DNA from: CAZFQG01 sp964520785
Lineage (GTDB): Bacteria; Planctomycetota; Planctomycetia; Pirellulales; Thermoguttaceae
Assembly: GCA_964520785.1 (NCBI GenBank)
Contig: CAZFQG010000049.1
Span: 1 to 34,840, forward strand
Length of the DNA stretch: 34,840 nt
Direction of reading: 5' to 3'
The notes under the pieces: generated by a model
Databases searched by the model: none
Told to the model about the DNA's origin: nothing
What the model saw: the letters and a program-made list of their open reading frames with translations, nothing else
In this document: one piece after another, positions 1 to 7,136 of the stretch
Layout of the letters: the number at the start of each line of letters is the position of its first letter
Position numbering within the stretch: position 1 is the stretch's first letter
Program-made: the position numbers and the translations under genes

Positions 1-471
1 ATTTCGACGAATAAACGAAAACCCGATTAGTCCCAGGAATGACCAGACGACGATCGCACTCGGTTCGGGAACCGCCGGAGCGACACTTGCATCCGGCACA
101 TACGTGTTCCCCCAATTCGCACGAACGAGGTCCAGATCGGCGCTGCCGACAACGCCATCGCCGGAAGCGTCTCCCATCGACCAGTCCCCGGGCGTGACCG
201 TTCGCCCCCAGTTTCCGCGGACGGTATCCAGGTCGACACTGTTTACAATGCCGTCCAGATTCAGATCACCGGAAGTGGCGACCGGATGAGGGTACTGGAA
301 AACGTTCCCGCCGGCGGTTTCGTCGTCGAGATTCGCGTCGGGACTTCCCTGCCCTGCCCCCCCAGCGGCTGTCACCGCATCAATGATCGTTGCTTGTGAT
401 GTGCCAGTGAAGGCCATTTGCAGCGAGGCCACGACGGCCAAAGTGATCCCGATTCGAATGAATTGTCCCAT
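1..471 (-). CDS. Minimal dockerin-like / PEP-CTERM secreted protein (3' end beyond window)
   Basis: Reading leftwards from ATG at 471, the frame stays open for 157 codons to the window edge. Residues 1-27 look like a signal peptide (basic start, hydrophobic core, cleavage near TSQA). A short linker of about 40 residues follows. Residues 68-121 hold two dockerin-like calcium loops, GDLNLDGIVNSVDLDTVRGN and GDASGDGVVGSADLDLVRAN, each ending in NWG. From residue 134 there is a PEP-CTERM sorting signal: VPEPS, a hydrophobic stretch, then FIRR, so only a few residues are probably missing. PEP-CTERM tails direct membrane-anchored export and processing in bacteria that make extracellular matrix. No catalytic or binding domain is present, so the protein is little more than a dockerin pair on an anchor. 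Upstream GAGAGA is a modest ribosome site. Repeats and tail closely resemble those of the gene at 32327-34021. Confidence 0.85.
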   Translation of the reverse strand, partial: MGQFIRIGITLAVVASLQMAFTGTSQATIIDAVTAAGGAGQGSPDANLDDETAGGNVFQYPHPVATSGDLNLDGIVNSVDLDTVRGNWGRTVTPGDWSMGDASGDGVVGSADLDLVRANWGNTYVPDASVAPAVPEPSAIVVWSFLGLIGFSFIRRN

Positions 472-821
472 TGGTCTCTCTCAAAAAGCGGTTCGTTCTA
501 ATGTGTAGCGAGGATTCAGACTCATTATGTATTTCTCTCAGACCCCTATCTTAACCACTTGATTGGAGTGGCGTCAACCCAAAAAACGCATCGATTTTTC
601 CGGCTGAATCGCCAGCGCGGGTTTTCCAGCCTTGAATTCCACTACTGCGACATGCGAAAATGGCCGGAAAACAGCCCTGTAGGGGGGTACGACTATCTCT
701 ATCCCCTCTCAAGCTACACCCAGATGCCATTTCGCCCGTTTCACCAAATCCCCAACATTCGTTGATGGAATTTGGATAAAAAAGACAGTAAACCACCTAT
801 TCTTCACATTACCTATTTATC
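472..821. other. Intergenic region, no gene seen
   Basis: This stretch is downstream of the radical SAM gene and upstream of the PEP-CTERM gene, both on the minus strand. No convincing ORF, terminator hairpin or repeat was seen. A weak promoter for the PEP-CTERM gene is possible around 510-545, where the minus strand carries TACATAAT preceded by TTAAGA, but this is only a suggestion. Confidence 0.5.
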
Positions 822-1745
822 TCATTCGCCACAAACCCGGTAGTGCCGCTTCCGGCCGATGTCGATTTCCTCGACGCGTCCCTGTGCCGCGAGTTCCTGG
901 ACGTATTTGACGACCTCGTTTCGGTGCATGGCGAGGCCGTCGGCGATGTCGTCCACGGAGCAAGGGCGGCGACGCAGGAGATCCAGAACGGTTTCGCGGT
1001 CGGCGGCGAAGTGTGCCTGTTCGTGAACTCCGCGGAAGTCCGCGATCACCTCGGCAGGGGGAGTGAACATCGTGGCAAAGTAAGCGAGTTTTTCCTCGGA
1101 GATGCCCACGGCGTCCGGTTCGGCGGGGGGCCGTGTAACGGTGTTGAGTTGAACGCGGTCCGGTTGAATCCGTGCGACCTGCTTCGCCAACTCGGCGACG
1201 GCCGATTCCGTCGCCGTCAGGCCGTCCACGAGAAGAATTTCCAGCCACATTTCTTTCGTAAATTCGCCGCGAAAGTCGATCAGCCCCTCAACCATCCGGT
1301 CGAACTGGACGGATTCCTCCGGCCGGTTGACCTCCCGGAAAAGCGCCTCGCTCCCCGCATCGAGTGACGGGACAACGAGGTCGGCTCCCTCGATCTGTTC
1401 GGAAACGTCTTCGCGCCACAGAAGCGACCCGTTCGTGAGAACGGCGACCGGGACGTCGGCAATCGCCTTGATTCGATCGATCAGGACGTCCAGCTTCGAG
1501 AAAAGGGTCGGCTCGCCGGAACCACTGAGCGTGATATAGTCCGGTTTCGTGGAAAGCCGCTGCGTTAAGGAATGCAGGACCGCATCGAGGGGCACCCATT
1601 CCTTCCGCTGTACCGTCTTGCAGGTCGTACGGCCGAGCTGGCAGTAGATGCAGTCGTAGGTACACGTCTTGCAAGGAACCAGATCGACGCCCAATGACCG
1701 CCCCAAACGGCGTGACGGGACGGGGCCAAAAACATGACTGGTCAT
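822..1745 (-). CDS. Radical SAM protein (COG0731-like) with C-terminal winged-helix domain
   Basis: A 307-residue protein. The radical SAM cluster motif CTYDCIYC (Cys28, Cys32, Cys35) binds a 4Fe-4S cluster used to cleave S-adenosylmethionine; another Cys sits at 25. The GSGEPTLFSKL segment is the glycine-rich SAM-binding strand typical of this family, which is distantly related to the wyosine enzyme TYW1. The last 60 or so residues (VLDLLRRRPCSVDDIADGL and following) read as a helix-turn-helix/winged-helix domain, suggesting nucleic-acid contact or a regulatory part. Substrate unknown. It is the last gene of a minus-strand operon, 18 bp after the thioesterase gene and downstream of an Mrp ATPase. 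Start at 1745 is preceded by GAAGGTG. Family call is firm; function is open. Confidence 0.85.
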   Translation of the reverse strand: MTSHVFGPVPSRRLGRSLGVDLVPCKTCTYDCIYCQLGRTTCKTVQRKEWVPLDAVLHSLTQRLSTKPDYITLSGSGEPTLFSKLDVLIDRIKAIADVPVAVLTNGSLLWREDVSEQIEGADLVVPSLDAGSEALFREVNRPEESVQFDRMVEGLIDFRGEFTKEMWLEILLVDGLTATESAVAELAKQVARIQPDRVQLNTVTRPPAEPDAVGISEEKLAYFATMFTPPAEVIADFRGVHEQAHFAADRETVLDLLRRRPCSVDDIADGLAMHRNEVVKYVQELAAQGRVEEIDIGRKRHYRVCGE

Positions 1746-1763
1746 GAAATCACCTTCTGGTTG

Positions 1764-2237
1764 TCACGGGAAAGCCCCGTGGTCCTCCCCTTCATCGACT
1801 GGAAGGCCCGGGTGACCCACGAACTTGCCGGTCGCTCGGGCGCAGATTCTCTCATCTTGAACGAGTTCCGATTTCAAGACGAAGAACGGAGGAGGCGATT
1901 CGTGAATCCAGGCACGGACCAACACCGAACGTCCCGTTCCGACCGGATGGCCGAACCGAACGTTCAGTTCGCCGGTAACGCCGGGATGCCCGTGCGCGAA
2001 GAGGCAGTTCGTCATTGCGCCGTCCAAGAGCATCGAGACGATTCCACCGTGTACCATGCCCGGGTATCCCTGGAAGAGCGGCTCGCAATCCACGACCGCC
2101 TCGACGCTGCCATCATCGCAAGGGGTGAAATCGAGCCGGAGGCCGAACGGGTGATCGCTCCCACAAACGACGCAGCGGCGGTGAGACTGGTGTAAGACGC
2201 TTCCCGGGCGTCCTGCCGAGGAAATGTCTGGGGACAT
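1764..2237 (-). CDS. Hotdog-fold thioesterase (PaaI/4HBT type)
   Basis: A 157-residue protein with the hotdog signature YPGMVHGGIVSMLLDGAM at about residues 58-75, in which the helix carries the acyl-CoA pocket. The later GELNVRFGHPVGTGRSVLVR segment matches the central beta strands. Members hydrolyse acyl-CoA or acyl-ACP thioesters; which one cannot be read here. The N-terminus has CVVCG, a Cys pair (CxxC) seen in several planctomycete and actinobacterial members that may bind zinc. The gene starts 2 bp after the stop of the Mrp gene, so it is almost certainly cotranslated with it. Its link to a metal-cluster ATPase and a radical SAM enzyme is unexplained. Confidence 0.8.
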   Translation of the reverse strand: MSPDISSAGRPGSVLHQSHRRCVVCGSDHPFGLRLDFTPCDDGSVEAVVDCEPLFQGYPGMVHGGIVSMLLDGAMTNCLFAHGHPGVTGELNVRFGHPVGTGRSVLVRAWIHESPPPFFVLKSELVQDERICARATGKFVGHPGLPVDEGEDHGAFP

Positions 2238-2239
2238 GA

Positions 2240-3169
2240 CTAGGCCTCCCGTTTCGCGAAGGGACAGGCGGACGACTTGTTGGACTTCGGATTGGATTCC
2301 CGCGAGAGGATCGCCTTGACGACTTCGGCGAACGCGGCGGCCGCCGGAGAATCACTCCGCTCGCTCAGCAGCGCCCGCCCCGAGTCTCCGGCCGCGACGA
2401 CCTCCGTATCGATGGGAATTTGTCCGAGGAATGGAACCTCCATCTCCATGGCGAGGCGCAATCCGCCCCCTTTCTTGAAGAGATTGATCATTTCGCCGCA
2501 CTTGGGGCAAATGAGGCCGCTCATGTTCTCGACGATGCCGAGGACCGGCAGCGAAAGGGCTTCGCAGAAGGTAACGCAGCGCCGGACGTCCGCGATTGCC
2601 ACGTCCTGGGGCGTGGTAACGATCACGGCCCCCGCGGGGGAACCCACCAGTTGCGCAACCGCCAACGGCTCATCTCCCGTCCCGGGGGGTGAATCGACGA
2701 CGAGATAGTCGAGCTTTCCCCACCGGACGTCCTTGAGGAACTGGCGAATGAGGTGGTACTTCCTCGGACCGCGCCAAATGACCGGATCTTTGCCGCTGGA
2801 GAGGAGGAACCCGATGGACATGACGGATAGGTTTCCGTTGAGTTCGACCGGGATGAATTCCTCTCCGTCGACGGCGACGTGGCGCCCTTCGAGCCCGGTG
2901 AGCGTGGGGACACTCGGTCCGTGGACGTCGATATCCAACAGGCCGACGCGTTTTCCGGAAGCGGCGAGGGCGGCGGCGAGGTTCGTCGCGACCGTGCTCT
3001 TTCCCACCCCTCCCTTGCCGGAGAGGACGAGCAGCTTGCAGCCGATTTCGTCCATGCGGCCTTGCAGCATCAGCTCCTCCAGAGCCTGGTCGGTCTCACC
3101 CGATACTTGAGGCAACTCGGTCGTGCGGGACGCGTTCTTATCGTTTCTTCTGTCAGTCTGATTCTTCAT
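2240..3169 (-). CDS. Mrp/NBP35-family P-loop ATPase (Fe-S cluster carrier)
   Basis: A 309-residue cytoplasmic ATPase. The deviant Walker A motif GKGGVGKST lies at residues 51-59, followed by LLDIDVHGPS (switch/Walker A') and DYLVVDSPPGTGDE (Walker B region). ENMSGLICPKCG carries the CxxC that in Mrp/NBP35/ApbC dimers bridges a transferable 4Fe-4S cluster. The N-terminal DUF59 domain found in many Mrp proteins is absent, as in the short forms that neighbour NifX-like and DUF5320 proteins in anaerobes. Role inferred: assembly or transfer of Fe-S clusters to targets, perhaps the radical SAM enzyme two genes downstream. The start at 3169 has AGG about 7 bases upstream. A terminator at 3358-3391 separates it from the upstream pair, so it may have its own promoter in 3170-3357. 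Confidence 0.9.
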   Translation of the reverse strand: MKNQTDRRNDKNASRTTELPQVSGETDQALEELMLQGRMDEIGCKLLVLSGKGGVGKSTVATNLAAALAASGKRVGLLDIDVHGPSVPTLTGLEGRHVAVDGEEFIPVELNGNLSVMSIGFLLSSGKDPVIWRGPRKYHLIRQFLKDVRWGKLDYLVVDSPPGTGDEPLAVAQLVGSPAGAVIVTTPQDVAIADVRRCVTFCEALSLPVLGIVENMSGLICPKCGEMINLFKKGGGLRLAMEMEVPFLGQIPIDTEVVAAGDSGRALLSERSDSPAAAAFAEVVKAILSRESNPKSNKSSACPFAKREA

Positions 3170-3357
3170 TCCAAACCTGTTCGACGGATCGGGTAATCGG
3201 TTCCAACTTATTCCGTATTTCGAGGCGATCCTCTTCGCGAAGCACGGTCTTGCCAGTGTATTTCAAGGTTCTGTCCTGGATAGCATTATCTGTTTCCGTC
3301 TCGGTCGTCTCGCCAAGACGGCCGAAAACAAACGCGTTTGGGGCCCCATTCGCTTAG

Positions 3358-3391
3358 AAAAAAGTGGGGCGGCAACGATGCTGCCGCCCCG
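3358..3391 (-). terminator. Intrinsic terminator after the DUF5320-like gene
   Basis: A perfect 9-bp stem, GGGGCGGCA (3367-3375) with TGCCGCCCC (3383-3391), and a 7-base loop. On the minus strand it is followed by AC and then seven Ts (3364-3358). This is a textbook rho-independent terminator placed 48 bases beyond the stop of the DUF5320-like gene. It splits the five-gene block into two transcription units or attenuates read-through to mrp. Confidence 0.85.
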
Positions 3392-3438
3392 GGGACGGCC
3401 CGTGTCCTACCGTCCCGAAGACACGTTCAGCAAGAGTA

Positions 3439-3807
3439 TCACTCCGCTTTCTGGCGCGATTCGAGCGCTTCGAGACGGCTTGCAATCGCGTCGAGCGCAC
3501 CGACGAGATTCGCCGTCTGCCGGCGCAGCGCGTCGAGTTCTTCGGCGATTCCGCTCTCGGCCGGGACCGGCGCCACGGCCGGCGCCGGCGCTACCGGAAC
3601 GACTCCGGCCACCGGCGCCACGCCACGGCGTGCACCGAATCCTGCCCCCCAGGCTCTCCAACCTCGGCCTCTGCCGCCTCTGCCGCCCCAACCGCCGCGC
3701 GGCCACGGGTTCGCATATCCCGCCACGCCGTATCCCGCGCAGAAACCGGCTGCGCGTCCGGTCATGGGGCCCAAACCTTGGGGCCCGCTTCCATCTCCAC
3801 CTGGCAT
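3439..3807 (-). CDS. DUF5320-like small protein
   Basis: A 122-residue protein beginning MPGGDGSGPQGLGPMTGR, the characteristic opening of the DUF5320 family, with a Cys in GFCAGYG. The middle is rich in Gly, Trp and Arg, then a Pro/Ala/Val linker. The last 40 residues (EELDALRRQTANLVGALDAI onward) form a predicted coiled coil. Function is unknown; these proteins recur next to NifX-like proteins and Mrp ATPases in anaerobic bacteria and archaea, where a role in handling metal clusters has been guessed. The start at 3807 is chosen over an upstream in-frame alternative because it matches the family N-terminus and has AAAGGAA at a proper distance. It follows the NifX-like gene by 61 bp. Confidence 0.8.
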   Translation of the reverse strand: MPGGDGSGPQGLGPMTGRAAGFCAGYGVAGYANPWPRGGWGGRGGRGRGWRAWGAGFGARRGVAPVAGVVPVAPAPAVAPVPAESGIAEELDALRRQTANLVGALDAIASRLEALESRQKAE

Positions 3808-3868
3808 GACTTTCGTTCCTTTCTTGCTTCGTAACAAAATGAAAAATCGTGAATTTAGGTTGAGTGCT

Positions 3869-4231
3869 TCAACGGCCGCCACGAAAACGCCGACGACGCT
3901 TGCAGCCCGGCATGGCGAACCGCGTCTGGTCGAGCGTTCCGGCGAGAAACGCTGATAGGACCTCTTCGGCGCGGCCGCAGGTCCGCGGGATCACGTCGAT
4001 TCCCGAAGCGGCCAGCAGCCATTCAAGCGGCTGCGAAATCGCGCCGCATATCAGGGTGTTCGCTCCCAGTTCCGCGACGCGCCTCGCTCGCGGAGCCAAT
4101 TCCATTTCGTCCAGGGCGATTTCCTGGCGCGTCAAGACCGCCCCGTCTCCGATTTCCACCAGCAAAAGCCGCCGTGCGGAATCAAAGACCGGGGAAACCC
4201 GGCAGTCGGCAACGGGAATCGCAACTCGCAT
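3869..4231 (-). CDS. NifX/NifB-type dinitrogenase iron-molybdenum cofactor-binding-like protein
   Basis: A 120-residue single-domain protein: MRVAIPVADCRVSPVFDSA at the start, then ELGANTLICGAISQPLEWLL and GIDVIPRTCG in the middle, ending MPGCKRRRRFRGGR. This pattern fits the DiNase_FeMo-co domain family (NifX, NafY, C-terminal NifB and stand-alone forms), which binds Fe-S or FeMo-cofactor precursors. No nitrogenase genes are present, so a nitrogen-fixation role is unlikely; stand-alone members neighbour Mrp ATPases in many anaerobes. Start is uncertain: 4231 fits the family N-terminus but lacks a clear ribosome site, and an ATG at 4255 has AAGAAGCGG upstream. First gene of the block, with two palindromes at 4349-4395 upstream. 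Confidence 0.82.
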   Translation of the reverse strand: MRVAIPVADCRVSPVFDSARRLLLVEIGDGAVLTRQEIALDEMELAPRARRVAELGANTLICGAISQPLEWLLAASGIDVIPRTCGRAEEVLSAFLAGTLDQTRFAMPGCKRRRRFRGGR

Positions 4232-4348
4232 GGCAAGCGATTTAGCGAATGTCATACCGCTTCTTGCCGAGATCAGCGCCGAAAAATATAAGTCATTAAA
4301 TAACAAACAGTTGCACCGTTTCGTGGCTGTTGGAAGCGGGAAGGCGGA

Positions 4349-4395
4349 ATTGCATTGTGCAATTGATCGCCCCCCGCGGGATTGCATAATGCAAT
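4349..4395. promoter_or_regulatory. Twin palindromic operator-like sites
   Basis: Two 15-bp palindromes with identical arms, ATTGCA-TTG-TGCAAT (4349-4363) and ATTGCA-TAA-TGCAAT (4381-4395). Their centres are 32 bp apart, about three helical turns, so they lie on the same DNA face. They are 118-150 bp upstream of the NifX-like start codon. A possible -10 box, TATATT on the minus strand (4290-4285), lies between them and the gene. Spacing and symmetry suggest cooperative binding of a dimeric regulator; the protein is not identifiable from the site. Confidence 0.65.
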
Positions 4396-4497
4396 ACTAG
4401 ATCGAATCGCCCCTCCCGAGGAATCGGTAATCCCATTCGGGATTTTGGCCTATTATTTCGCCATTTCGCAAACGAACGAACTCTGGTTCGGATGGTC

Positions 4498-4553
4498 TAG
4501 TGCTTTGTCAAACGTAGGAATTGGGGTTGAAGCTTCGGCTTCATCCGGGCGAT
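4498..4553 (+). repeat. Dispersed repeat, copy A
   Basis: About 56 bp matching, in opposite orientation, the segment 27868-27923. The core of 24 bases at 4507-4530 (GTCAAACGTAGG then AATTGGGGTTGA) is identical in both, and the flanks down to TTCATCCGGGC differ at only a few positions. Neither copy has a recognisable transposase. Confidence 0.75.
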
Positions 4554-4684
4554 TATGGAGGGATAGGGTCGACAAGCAGTGCCGGGCGGCCGGCCTGAAC
4601 CGGCCTTGGTGCGCGGAACGTGCTTGTACGAAGGTGGTTCGTCTTTCGAGAATCGCCTCAACGGTCCCTCGCGAGAGTTTCTAT

Positions 4685-4699
4685 TGAGAGTGAGTCTCA
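4685..4699. promoter_or_regulatory. Possible Fur-like box
   Basis: The palindrome TGAGA-GTGAG-TCTCA, in the context TATTGAGAGTGAGTCTCAC, resembles classical Fur sites of the TGAGAATNNTTCTCA type. It lies about 120 bp upstream of the exchanger start. One arm mismatch with the consensus and no visible -35/-10 pair keep confidence low. Confidence 0.35.
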
Positions 4700-4820
4700 C
4701 TAGCAGCACGGTCCGGAAATTGAGCGCGATCTGGAAATGGAGTTCCGCCCCGATGGGGGCGGCATGCGAGACGCCGTTTCAACCACATTTCCTTATTTGA
4801 GTAGAGATTCGGAGCGAACC

Positions 4821-5903
4821 ATGACCCTTTCCTGGGCGTTTCTCTTGTTGGCCGCCGGCCTGGTTCTTCTCGTTGGCGGAGGGGAGTTGCTCGTCCGCGG
4901 CGCGACGGGGTTGGCAACGGCGATGCGGATTTCACCGCTGGTCATCGGGTTGACGGTGGTCGCCTTCGGGACGAGTTCCCCGGAACTGGCGGTCAGCGTT
5001 ACGTCGGCGTTCGCCGGGCAGGCCGACGTCGCGGTGGGAAACGTCATCGGCAGCAATATCTTCAACGTACTCTTCATCCTCGGCGTGTCGGCCCTGATCA
5101 CGCCCTTGTCGGTCTCCGCGCGGCTCGTCCGTCTGGATGTCCCGCTGATGATTCTCGCGTCCGTCGGCCTGTGGGCGTTCGCGAGTAGCGGAACGCTCGG
5201 CCGGTTCGAATGCGCGGCGCTCCTGTCGGGGCTGATCGCCTACCTGGGCTGGACGGTCGTGCAGAGCCGGCGCGACGCGGCGACCATGGCGGAGGAGACG
5301 GCCGCTTCCGGCATGCCGACGTGGACCGCGTGGAGCCTCTGCGGTCAGATCGCCCTGATTGTCGGCGGACTCGCTCTGCTCACGTTCGGATCGAACTGGC
5401 TCGTCCGGGGCGCCGTTGAGCTGGCGAGGTTCTGGGGCGTCTCGGAATTGATCATCGGACTCACCATTGTCGCCGTCGGGACGTCCCTGCCGGAGGTCGC
5501 CACGTCGATCCTCGCCGCGGTTCGCGGCCAGCGGGACATCGCCGTGGGCAATATTGTCGGCAGCAATCTCTTCAACATCCTGGGCATCCTCGGAATCGCC
5601 GGACTCGTCTCGCGGACGCCCATCACGGTTCTGGACGCCGCGATCCGTTTCGACCTGCCGGTGATGACCGCCGTCGCCGTCGCCTGCCTCCCCATCTTCT
5701 TCACCGGCCACGTCATCGCCCGGTGGGAGGGGGCCCTGTTCCTCGGCTACTACTTCGCCTACACCGGCTGGCTGATCGCCACCGCGATGGGACTCGGAGG
5801 GACGCGCACATTCGGCCTGGTCATGGTCGTCTTCGTAATCCCATTGACGGTGGTGACCCTGGTCGTGTCGGCCGTTCGCGCGTGGCGAACCGAAAAACCG
5901 TAG
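4821..5903 (+). CDS. Calcium/sodium antiporter, CaCA family (YrbG-like)
   Basis: A 360-residue integral membrane protein with about ten hydrophobic segments in two homologous halves. Each half carries the ion-binding alpha repeat: GLTVVAFGTSSPELAVS with GNVIGSNIFNVLFILG in the first, and GLTIVAVGTSLPEVATS with GNIVGSNLFNILGILG in the second. The Glu residues in SSPE and SLPE are the calcium ligands in this superfamily. It exchanges Na+ (sometimes K+ or H+) for Ca2+ across the inner membrane. The start at 4821 is chosen because GGAG stands 6-7 bases upstream; the longer frame from 4737 adds a non-membrane extension unlike the family. It is monocistronic. A Fur-like palindrome lies about 120 bp upstream. 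Confidence 0.92.
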   Translation: MTLSWAFLLLAAGLVLLVGGGELLVRGATGLATAMRISPLVIGLTVVAFGTSSPELAVSVTSAFAGQADVAVGNVIGSNIFNVLFILGVSALITPLSVSARLVRLDVPLMILASVGLWAFASSGTLGRFECAALLSGLIAYLGWTVVQSRRDAATMAEETAASGMPTWTAWSLCGQIALIVGGLALLTFGSNWLVRGAVELARFWGVSELIIGLTIVAVGTSLPEVATSILAAVRGQRDIAVGNIVGSNLFNILGILGIAGLVSRTPITVLDAAIRFDLPVMTAVAVACLPIFFTGHVIARWEGALFLGYYFAYTGWLIATAMGLGGTRTFGLVMVVFVIPLTVVTLVVSAVRAWRTEKP

Positions 5904-6040
5904 GCCGGATTGAATGGATGGTCCCGTCCCGGACACCCTCTCGCGAGGGCAACGCGCGGAGTCGTCATGCTGCCTGAATATCACGTTCGCGTGACAAAGG
6001 CAAGTCGCGTGTGGGAAGATAGGATTACCCAGGTGTACCG

Positions 6041-6781
6041 TCAACCGTGGGCCGGACCGACATTTGATAGGAGACCGAGCGCGATTATGCGTTGTCGTTG
6101 CAATCCTCCCGACGTCTTGGCCAATATCCGAAGGTTATGGTAGAACACGGCGCTGCCGACGGCCGACGCGAAATTCTTAAATCCGCGAAAACTGCACCGA
6201 GCCAGCCGAAATGCCCGCTTTAAGCACGAGATCGTCCCCTCGATCAGCGCACGCCACCGCTGCCATACGGCCATCAGCTTATCCTTGAAAAAAGAGGGGC
6301 GAATCTCCCTCGCGCGCGTGATGATCCGTGCATTCATGTGGTACGTGTCCCAAAGGAGCCTCGAATCGGTCGGCCAGTGGATATTGCACTCCGTCACCGT
6401 GGTGTCGGTCCGCACGTGCTCGATCGACGCCGATCCGTCCGACACGGCACGCACGCCCAAGGCGTGATTGAGCCGCTCTCACGTCTCGGGCTAAAGCGCG
6501 CTAAACGCCCGGTTCAGCAACGTATAGTCGATCGTCCGCTTCGTGCGCAGCCGGCAGAAGTTCTGCGGCGTATCGCTTTCAGCGATGCGCACCGACGTCT
6601 CCCGGTATTCCAGTCCCTCGCGCTGCATCACGATGATCGCGCGGAACAGGTTCTCGCTGGCAAATTCCGCCATGCGGCCCCGCTTCGCCGTCGCCGTGCT
6701 GAGTTCCTCGAGGGCTTGGTGGACCATTTCCAGGATTTCCGGATGTCCGTCCAAAATCTCGCTAAAGACGAGTACAAGGAG
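6041..6781 (-). pseudogene. Degraded transposase (ISNCY/IS5-like)
   Basis: Reading leftwards in one frame, the N-terminal part (SEILDGHPEILEMVHQALEE, then the RIAESDTPQNFCRLRTKRTI segment) and a central part (VRTDTTVTECNIHWPTDSRL) match ISNCY-type DDE transposases, where the DTT...NIHxPTDS stretch holds the first catalytic Asp. Two in-frame stops interrupt it: TAG at 6491-6493 and TGA at 6479-6481. After ITRAREI the frame jumps straight to the C-terminal part (EGTISCLKRAFRLARCSFRG), so roughly 190 residues with the second catalytic Asp are missing, judged from usual family length. No terminal inverted repeats were recognised. It is a dead relic. Confidence 0.8.
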
Positions 6782-6846
6782 AACCGTGCTCGGCTCAGGA
6801 ACGGCTGACGGTGAATGACCAACAACTTGAATTCAGGGCCTGCCAA

Positions 6847-7136
6847 GACCGGCCTCGCCTTGTTTCGCTAGCGCCTTAGAATAATGGCGGCAATCGTGCC
6901 CGCACCTGGTCCCCCGAGGCTGCCCCGGCGATCCAGATTACCCAAATTAGTTCACCGCTATTATGTTGACGAAGCAATCCCGAGTTTGTCGATTAAGAAG
7001 ATACTGCCCATTGTGCAGCCGGCATTCTCGTATGCACTGGCGTCCGGCAGGGTTCGGATTCCCTGTATGGCTGTCAGCATGTGTGATTTGGCGCAACCCG
7101 CCTCATCATCGTTCCTTACTTTTGGAGAAGTTGCAG
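6847..7136. other. Intergenic region before the B12 radical SAM gene
   Basis: No gene, hairpin or repeat that I can support. It carries only the ribosome site for the downstream gene near 7123-7129. Confidence 0.4.

Larger units (their letters stand above)
4232..4820. other. Divergent intergenic region with operators and a repeat copy
   Basis: This 589-bp gap separates the leftward metallocluster block from the rightward exchanger gene. It holds the twin palindromes (4349-4395), copy A of a dispersed repeat (4498-4553) and a Fur-box-like palindrome (4685-4699). No credible gene was seen; short open frames here read through the repeat. Confidence 0.6.

Noticed and set aside
4932..6044. 370-codon open frame on the minus strand across the exchanger gene
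   Set aside because: It is antisense to a clear membrane exchanger and has highly charged, repetitive composition typical of a shadow frame in GC-rich DNA.
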